64,000 nt of DNA from Candidatus Omnitrophica bacterium UBA6210. Its GTDB lineage: Bacteria > Omnitrophota > Gorgyraeia > Velamenicoccales > Velamenicoccaceae. The stretch covers positions 124,001 through 188,000 of the forward strand of contig DISM01000004.1 in NCBI GenBank assembly GCA_002421805.1, in the 5' to 3' direction. A program made the translations under genes and the position numbers. A model generated the notes under the pieces. That model saw only the letters and a program-made list of their open reading frames with translations. It ran no database searches and was not told where the DNA came from. This document shows, piece after piece, positions 58,504 to 64,000 of the stretch (position 1 is its first letter; the number at the start of each line of letters is the position of its first letter).

Positions 58504-58941
58504 TTAAGCTGAAGGACTGAGGATTTCTCCGCGGCCACCTTCCAATTGTTCGGCGTTCGGCGTCCGAGGGAATCTGAAAGCCTCAGGCTTCCTTGTTACG
58601 ACGGCCTCGCCCAGGATAATGGTGGAATCAACTGTGCCGTCCGGATTCAGGCGAAGATTGACCTTGGAAGTCTCTCTGATCTGCAGAGTATAAGCGCCTA
58701 TGAGCACCGACGCCGTAGACTTGCCTGTGGTGCTAACAACAGCGCTGCCGTCCATGATGGTGATCACAGAACCATCGGGAATAGTCGGCATCTCTTCACC
58801 CGGCTTGACGACGATCTGCTTTCCATCGGGCATCATGATCTTTACTGTGCCCGTGGGGTTATCCACGTTGATGGCGGCAAAAGACACCCCTGAAAGCATA
58901 AAAACGAACAACAACACCCATACGATCAGCCTGAGCTTCAT
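58504..58941 (-). CDS. exported FecR-domain protein
   Basis: Protein of about 145 residues with signal peptide (MKLRLIVWVLLFVFMLSGVSFAA) and a FecR-like beta-helix/sandwich: GTVKIMMPDGKQIVVKPGEEMPTIPDGSVITIMDGSAVV, TLQIRETSKVNLRLNPDG. The start at 58941 follows GGAGAGACAT. First gene of the export operon, behind a leader of about 190 bases. FecR domains in such loci are of unclear role, possibly glycan binding or surface signalling. Confidence 0.85.
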   Translation of the reverse strand: MKLRLIVWVLLFVFMLSGVSFAAINVDNPTGTVKIMMPDGKQIVVKPGEEMPTIPDGSVITIMDGSAVVSTTGKSTASVLIGAYTLQIRETSKVNLRLNPDGTVDSTIILGEAVVTRKPEAFRFPRTPNAEQLEGGRGEILSPSA

Positions 58942-59136
58942 ATGTCTCTCCTTATTTAATGTTCCTCTATCTATTCTTAAAGATGATTTTCCGACGGGTG
59001 AAAACCAAAGATGATATGCCTCGGAAGGAAAATTGTTGTCTGTCTGGTGCGACAAAGGGAAACCCCCGACAACCTGTTTGCGACCGCAGATAGGCGCCTG
59101 TTCTTGTTTTCTGGGCCCTGCGAGTCAGTGTTCGAA

Positions 59137-59164
59137 ATTATACCATACTAAACACTTTTGTAAA
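59137..59164 (-). promoter_or_regulatory. promoter of the FecR-barrel-Wza-Wzc-ligase operon
   Basis: TTTACA (59159-59164), 16-bp spacer, TATAAT with extended TGG (59137-59142) on the minus strand. The 322-bp gap 58942-59263 holds this promoter and a leader of about 190 bases with purine-rich and inverted segments (GGTTGTC/GACAACA). I could not match it to a known riboswitch. Confidence 0.72.
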
Positions 59165-59263
59165 GATTTTTTTTATTTATTTTTCCGGATGAAAAACGCG
59201 CCCGCAAACAGAACTTAAAACAAATCAACGAGTTCTTCCCCTGACAAAACTCGATTTTTATCG

Positions 59264-60394
59264 TCAATTTGCTTTCAAAACTCTCTCATAGATATGAAAA
59301 GTCTCGTCCGCGGCCTTATCCCAATGATAGCGCTCCAATATCTGTCTGGCTTGCGTATCCCTTGCTTCCTGCGGCATAGGCTTATCGACGAATTCCTTGA
59401 TCTTGTGGATAAGGGTCACCGCATCCCACGGCTTAAAGTATCTGTCCTCGGACAATCCAAGCTCCTGATTGGCCGGAATATCCGAAGCCAGGCAGGAAAC
59501 TCCATAGCTCATGGCCTCAAGCAGGGACAGCGGCAGGCCTTCATAATAAGAAGGAAGGATAAAAAGCCCGGCGTGGGCATATAATTCCCAGAGACGCGCG
59601 CCGGAAAGATACCCCGCCAGGACCACATTCTTGTTCTCCCTGGCCTTCTTTGTCAGCGCCTGGCTGTAAGGCGTATCGTGTTCGGCCCAGCCGACGATCA
59701 CAAGCTTCCACTCCTGATAGACGGCAGAGGCGTTCGCAGACTGGAACCTCGCAAAGGCATCGATCACATGATGGAACCCCTTTTCCGGGACAAATCTGCC
59801 TACGCAAAGAATATACTTTCGTTCGGCCAGGGCAAAATGCGTCAAAGTCGTTTCTCCCGGGAAAACCTGCGGCACCGTAACGCCATAAGGAATGACCACT
59901 GCCGTCCTGCCGAAATGCTTGCGGATATCCGCGCCGATCGAGCCGGAAACGGCGATGACTTCGTTGGCGAACTTGCACCCCAGGAATTCTCCGGCCCTTA
60001 AGAACATCCTGGCGATCCTCCCCCACTTCATGCTCTGGTAATCCTGGCCGTGATGCGTCATAACGGCCTTGATACCGAAGATGCGCGCCAAAGGAAGGCA
60101 TAATGCCGGCCCTATGCCGTGAAAATGAACGAGGTCCGGCTTTAACTTGCGCGCGGCAAAAATACCCTTCAGCGTATGGACGAGGGCCTCGAAATAGGGA
60201 TTTGTCGGGCAGTCGATCGGGACCAGGGAAACCCCCCTATACTCCTTTTGGGGCTCGATCACGTAAGGCTGGCGTGTGAAAACAACAACCTCGCACCCTT
60301 TTGCGGCCAGGCGCGGATAGAGGTTCTCGCAATGGGATTCGACCTTTCCCCGGATATTCGGGAACCCTCTTGTGCCTATCACAACGATCTTCAT
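59264..60394 (-). CDS. family 4 glycosyltransferase (DUF1972-type N-terminus)
   Basis: The 376-residue GT-B enzyme starts KIVVIGTRGFPNIRGKVESHCENLYPRLA, the DUF1972/GT4 pattern. The donor site has ILCVGRFVPEKGFHHVIDAFARF and AGLFILPSYYEGLPLSLLEAMSYGVSCLASDIPANQEL. Base composition is like the conserved genes, not the AT-rich cassette. It lies between the polysaccharide export operon and the MacAB genes and is preceded by GGAAAAAT as weak ribosome-binding site. The 60395-60524 gap shows nothing else. Confidence 0.9.
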   Translation of the reverse strand: MKIVVIGTRGFPNIRGKVESHCENLYPRLAAKGCEVVVFTRQPYVIEPQKEYRGVSLVPIDCPTNPYFEALVHTLKGIFAARKLKPDLVHFHGIGPALCLPLARIFGIKAVMTHHGQDYQSMKWGRIARMFLRAGEFLGCKFANEVIAVSGSIGADIRKHFGRTAVVIPYGVTVPQVFPGETTLTHFALAERKYILCVGRFVPEKGFHHVIDAFARFQSANASAVYQEWKLVIVGWAEHDTPYSQALTKKARENKNVVLAGYLSGARLWELYAHAGLFILPSYYEGLPLSLLEAMSYGVSCLASDIPANQELGLSEDRYFKPWDAVTLIHKIKEFVDKPMPQEARDTQARQILERYHWDKAADETFHIYERVLKAN

Positions 60395-60524
60395 ATTATT
60401 TTTCCTTAGGAGGTTATTTCGTCTATCTTACCTCAAAGATGAATTTTTCGCAACAGAACATGTTGCGCTTCCCGCTACGTTGCAAGGCATTACGGAAGTA
60501 ATGAGAGGATGAAAACGCAGGGCG

Positions 60525-62504
60525 TTACTCGTATCGCAGGGCTTCGATGGGGTCGAGTTCCGAGGCTTTTTGGGCGGGCCAGAGGCCGAAGATAATGCCG
60601 ACAGCCAGAGAAAACGTCGTGGCCAGAATGATGGAATAGGTGGAAACCCTGACGCTCCAGCCGGCAATGACGACCACGAGCATGGCGATCCCGCTGCCCA
60701 AAAGGATGCCGGAAAGGCCGCCGATGATCGACATCAAAACCGCTTCGATCAGGAACTGCACCAGGATGTCCTTGTTATTGGCGCCGATGGCCTTGCGCAA
60801 GCCGATCTCGCGCGTGCGTTCGGTGACGGACACAAGCATGATATTCATAATGCCTATGCCGCCCACCAGAAGCGAAATGGCCGCTATCGCGCCGAGCAAA
60901 AGAGACATGGTCTCCGTCGTGGACTCAAGCGTTTTCTTGATATCGGCCATATTGCGGATGTGGAATGATTCCTGCTGGTCTTTGGTGATCAGGCGGTGCT
61001 GTTTGATGATCAGCTTATCGATCTCTTCCTCGGCGGTATTGATCGTGTCCGCGCTGCTGGCTTCCACATAGATCGAGTCGATATATTGCTTGCCGAGGAC
61101 CCGATACATGGCCGTCGTGATGGGGATCAGCACCGTGTCGTCCTGGTCCATGGGCCCGGACGAGCCCTTGGCAGGCAGGATACCGATGACCTTGAAATTG
61201 ATCAGATTGATCTTAACGGTCTCGCCGATAGGGTTGGCGTCCCCGAAAAGCTCTCTGACGACCGTCGTCCCGAGAAGGGCCACCTTGTTCCTCATCTTGA
61301 CTTCTTCCTGGGTGAAAAACCTCCCGATGGTCGGAACGCACGAACGCAACTCCGCATAATCGACAGCGACGCCTTCTACCTGGGTATTCCAATTCTTGTT
61401 CGCATAGACGATCTGCGCCCTGGATTTTACCGAAGGGCTGACCCTCTTGACGGAATCGGTGAGCTTACTGATCGCTTCGACGTCCTGGAAGGTAAAGCGC
61501 GTCGTCGTCCCGGCCTGGAATGCCACGCCCCCCGACCTTGTGGCGCCGGGACTGATGACAAGAAGGTTGGAACCCAAAGACGCCAGCTGTTTCTCGATGG
61601 ATTCTTTCGATCCCTGGCCGATCGCCAGCATGGCGATCACCGCGGCGACGCCGATGAGGATGCCCAAAATAGACAGAAACGCCCGCATCTTGTGCGACAG
61701 CATCGCGGAAACCGCCTGCTTGAGATAATCCAGGAATTCCATGCCCCCCTTGACCCTGCTGCCGGACGCAGACAAAATATCCCTGACGGGATTTTCAGGC
61801 CTCAAAGAGCCGGCTTTCGGAGCTGTTGTCTCTTTGGAAACGGCCTTATCGGAAATGATCTGGCCGTCGCGCATCATGATGACCCGCTTGGCGTGCACCG
61901 CGATCTCATTCTCGTGAGTGACAATAACGATGGTCTTGCCTTTTTTGTTGAGCTCTTTCAGGATGGCCATAATTTCTTCTTTGCTCTTTGAATCAAGATT
62001 TCCCGTAGGCTCGTCCGCAAAGATAATCGGCGGGTCGCAGACCAGGCTCCGGGCGATCGCCACCCTCTGCTGCTGGCCGCCGGACATTTCATTGGGCCGG
62101 TGGAGCATCCTGTCTTTGAGGCCGACGCCTTCGAGCTCTTTCTCAGCCCTTTCTTTGAGATGCCTCTTACCGGCATAGATCAAGGGAAGCTCTGCATTTT
62201 CCAAGGCAGTCATTCTCGGCAACAAATGAAATTGCTGAAAGACGAAACCGACCAACTGGTTCCTCACCAGGGCCAATTCCTTGTCGGTGAGTTTTGTGAC
62301 GTCTTCGCCCCCCAAAAAATACTCGCCGGAATCCGGACGGTCCAATAATCCCAGGACATGCATCATCGTGGATTTGCCCGATCCCGAAGCCCCCATGATG
62401 GCGACAAACTCCCCCGCGGCGATCCTGAGGGACACGTCCCGCAAGGCCTCTACCTTGACATCGCCCATTTGATAGGTCTTGTATAGGTTCTTTGTCTCAA
62501 TCAT
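60525..62504 (-). CDS. macB: MacB-type ABC exporter, ATPase fused to permease
   Basis: The 659-residue protein has an N-terminal LolD/MacB ATPase (GASGSGKSTMMHVLG, MSGGQQQRVAIARSL, IIFADEPTGNLDSKS), then an FtsX-type permease. The permease has one TM, a large periplasmic MacB domain and three C-terminal TMs ending DPIEALRYE. It is a mechanotransmission exporter working with MacA and TolC to expel peptides, siderophores or drugs from the periplasm. It starts 2 bp after macA stops. Confidence 0.95.
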   Translation of the reverse strand: MIETKNLYKTYQMGDVKVEALRDVSLRIAAGEFVAIMGASGSGKSTMMHVLGLLDRPDSGEYFLGGEDVTKLTDKELALVRNQLVGFVFQQFHLLPRMTALENAELPLIYAGKRHLKERAEKELEGVGLKDRMLHRPNEMSGGQQQRVAIARSLVCDPPIIFADEPTGNLDSKSKEEIMAILKELNKKGKTIVIVTHENEIAVHAKRVIMMRDGQIISDKAVSKETTAPKAGSLRPENPVRDILSASGSRVKGGMEFLDYLKQAVSAMLSHKMRAFLSILGILIGVAAVIAMLAIGQGSKESIEKQLASLGSNLLVISPGATRSGGVAFQAGTTTRFTFQDVEAISKLTDSVKRVSPSVKSRAQIVYANKNWNTQVEGVAVDYAELRSCVPTIGRFFTQEEVKMRNKVALLGTTVVRELFGDANPIGETVKINLINFKVIGILPAKGSSGPMDQDDTVLIPITTAMYRVLGKQYIDSIYVEASSADTINTAEEEIDKLIIKQHRLITKDQQESFHIRNMADIKKTLESTTETMSLLLGAIAAISLLVGGIGIMNIMLVSVTERTREIGLRKAIGANNKDILVQFLIEAVLMSIIGGLSGILLGSGIAMLVVVIAGWSVRVSTYSIILATTFSLAVGIIFGLWPAQKASELDPIEALRYE

Positions 62505-62506
62505 CC

Positions 62507-63493
62507 TTACGGCGGGCCCCCCTTGTCTTTCTTTGAGCTGGACATCTTGGGCAAAAACGGATTGCTGCCCGTGCTCGTCGTAGGCAGGACGTATTTCGTC
62601 GACGTAATCAGCAATGTATCTTCGGCCGTTACTCCGGAGAGGACCTCATAGTTCTTGTCATCGGTGATCCCCAGCTTCACAGCGCGCTTGACCGGGTTCG
62701 TGGCGCCTTCCTCTTTCACAATAACATAACTTTCGTTGTTCTCTTTGTGCACGGCGCCGACCGGTACGAGCAGGGCATTCTCCCTGGCTTCCGCCTTAAA
62801 ATCCACGGTTGCGTTCATGCCGGAACGGAAGAATGCCGGCACCTCATCGGGAACAAGGTCCACTTTATATATGGTCACGTTGTTGGATGTCTCGGATTCA
62901 TAATAAATATGGTCCACCTTGGCCTTAATAGCGATATCAGGATACGCGTCAAGACTGATTGTAGCCTCTTGTCCAAGCTTGATCTTGCCGATATCCGTTT
63001 CATCCACCTGCGCGCGGACGATCAGCTTATCCGACAGGACGACGACCGCATCGGTGGTTGTCACGGTCTGGCCGGGCTGGGTCGTCGCCACGATCACTTC
63101 CCCATCGATAGGCGCCGACAAAGGAATGGGTTTATAAGCATCCTCCCAATACTTCAATGTCTCCTCTCCCTGGCCGCGGGCATTATCCAGGAGCGCGGCG
63201 CGCTCGGTCGAGCTCATCCAGGCAAGGATCTGTCCCACCTTGACCTTCTCGCCCTCTTTGACCAAGACTTTCTCGATGCGGCCGTTCACCGGCGGCTTGA
63301 TCTCCAGACGGTTCTTGGGAAGGACAGTCCCTGTCGTCGAGATCGTCGTGTAAATCGTCCCGACCGCAGGCTTGACGATCTGTGTGATCTCCCCTTGCGT
63401 CCCGCCCCCCTTGAAGACCGTCGCCTTCAAAACAATAATAAGACCTGCAACCACCAATAGCCCGATACCGATCTTGCGCAGATTATTTTTCAT
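62507..63493 (-). CDS. macA: MacA-like periplasmic adaptor protein
   Basis: The 328-residue protein has one N-terminal TM, then lipoyl halves (TISTTGTVLPKNRLEIKPPVNGRIEKVLVKEGEKVKVGQIL) and a hairpin shorter than usual (about 30 residues, AALLDNARGQGEETLKYWEDAYK). Beta-barrel and membrane-proximal domains follow. The short hairpin suggests a compact tunnel to TolC. It overlaps the upstream TolC gene by 11 bp and directly precedes macB. Confidence 0.93.
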   Translation of the reverse strand: MKNNLRKIGIGLLVVAGLIIVLKATVFKGGGTQGEITQIVKPAVGTIYTTISTTGTVLPKNRLEIKPPVNGRIEKVLVKEGEKVKVGQILAWMSSTERAALLDNARGQGEETLKYWEDAYKPIPLSAPIDGEVIVATTQPGQTVTTTDAVVVLSDKLIVRAQVDETDIGKIKLGQEATISLDAYPDIAIKAKVDHIYYESETSNNVTIYKVDLVPDEVPAFFRSGMNATVDFKAEARENALLVPVGAVHKENNESYVIVKEEGATNPVKRAVKLGITDDKNYEVLSGVTAEDTLLITSTKYVLPTTSTGSNPFLPKMSSSKKDKGGPP

Positions 63494-64000
63494 GTTCCAG
63501 GGTCTCTCCTTTCGCCAGGATCCAATTGGCCTCCGCCAGCAGGGCAGCGGCCTGGGCGTTTAAGAGGTTTTTCTTCGCCGACACCAGGTCATCTTCGATG
63601 ATCGTCCAGTTGTCATAAGACATCAGGCCGATCGAATATTGGGCTTGGGCGATCTTGGAGCGTTCCTCGGTCGCGGTCAAAAATTTCTGTTTGACGTTCA
63701 CGTTCTCCACCGCGTCCTTTAAGAGCGCCCATGTCTGTTCAAGGGTCACCAGGACACTGTCCTTGGTGCTGCGCTCCGTGGCCTGGGCCGCTGTCAGAAG
63801 CGACTTGGCCTTATTGAGCTCGGCAGTCTTCAGGCCCCCTTCGAACAACGGCAAAGACAACCCCAGGCCCACGCTCCAGGTATTCGACTGGGGCGGCCAG
63901 TGGGCGCTCGATTTACCGATGCTCGTATCGGCCGACACAACAGGAAAAAAGTTTTCTTTAGCGGACTTGACGCCGAAGACGGCCGCATTCTTCTCGGCCA
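63483..64000 (-). CDS. TolC-like outer membrane efflux protein (partial, runs off right edge)
   Basis: The frame is open from the right edge of the window to the stop at 63483. The visible 172 or so residues read AEKNAAVFGVKSAKENFFPVV, then GLGLSLPLFEGGLKTAELNKAKS and long helices, the second OEP repeat of a TolC-family protein. The N-terminus and start lie outside. It forms the MacA-MacB-TolC export system with the next two genes. Confidence 0.9.
   Translation of the reverse strand, partial: AEKNAAVFGVKSAKENFFPVVSADTSIGKSSAHWPPQSNTWSVGLGLSLPLFEGGLKTAELNKAKSLLTAAQATERSTKDSVLVTLEQTWALLKDAVENVNVKQKFLTATEERSKIAQAQYSIGLMSYDNWTIIEDDLVSAKKNLLNAQAAALLAEANWILAKGETLEHEK

Noticed and set aside
58942..59136. 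c-di-GMP (GEMM) riboswitch before the FecR gene
   Set aside because: Some GCAAA and GGG pieces resemble it, but the conserved GGGACGCAAAGCC-like core and tetraloop receptor are not there.
1..64000. tRNA or rRNA genes
   Set aside because: I saw no T-arm GGTTCRA pattern in a cloverleaf context and no rRNA-like stretch; absence is by eye only, a tRNAscan run would be decisive.

Overview
The window reads as a piece of the chromosome of an anaerobic, Gram-negative-type (two-membrane) bacterium. Evidence for an outer membrane: TolC-like exit ducts, RND and MacAB efflux systems, a TorF-type porin, a Wza-like exporter and a beta-barrel protein. Evidence for anaerobic life: a complete NAD(P)-linked [FeFe] hydrogenase locus with all maturases, a class II superoxide reductase and a hemerythrin. 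No rRNA, tRNA or ribosomal protein gene is present to fix the taxon. The mix of FecR, PEGA, BBP2-like and Wza/Wzc proteins with a bifurcating-type hydrogenase makes me guess Omnitrophota or a deltaproteobacterial relative, with low confidence. Almost every gene is on the minus strand, in long operons with 4-bp start/stop overlaps. Only hemerythrin-DedA and PEGA-GT2 are on the plus strand.

Layout. 1-8.7 kb: a TetR-controlled RND efflux operon (TetR, TolC, a short adaptor, RND pump, HD-GYP, MarR), then a potassium-channel-like protein and a patatin lipoprotein cut by the left edge. 8.8-20.8 kb: the hydrogenase island, read right to left as rex, Cache histidine kinase, hndB-hndC-hndD-hndA, hydG, hydE, receiver protein, TM1266-like regulator, hydF. 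A ~290-bp MITE-like element sits in the rex 3' end. 21-28 kb: an MFS carrier with a structured leader, then an ammonium locus (TorF porin, two amtB, two P-II genes, a small HTH gene) behind a strong promoter and a leader with two terminator-like hairpins. 28-35.6 kb: ABC-F, HtpX, hemerythrin, DedA, superoxide reductase, deaminase and small exported proteins, a stress and oxygen-defence neighbourhood. 35.7-38.9 kb: PEGA protein and membrane glycosyltransferase. 39-60.4 kb: a surface polysaccharide locus. Its core is a visibly AT-rich cassette (about 44.4-52.8 kb) of glycosyltransferases, acyltransferases, polymerase and flippase, flanked by conserved machinery (dehydratase, aminotransferase and sugar transferase on one side; O-antigen ligase, Wzc, Wza, beta-barrel and FecR on the other). 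60.5-64 kb: MacB-MacA-TolC, with TolC cut by the right edge.

The most unusual signal is a family of dispersed structured repeats found at five places (17.9, 24.5, 31.1, 33.4 and 34.7 kb). Each lies directly before a minus-strand gene in the same orientation. Each ends in the AAGGAG(G) that serves as that gene's Shine-Dalgarno sequence. The copies differ in sequence but keep their stems through paired compensatory changes. They look like mobile or tandemly amplified RNA-level elements inserted at ribosome-binding sites, and they may act as translational switches.
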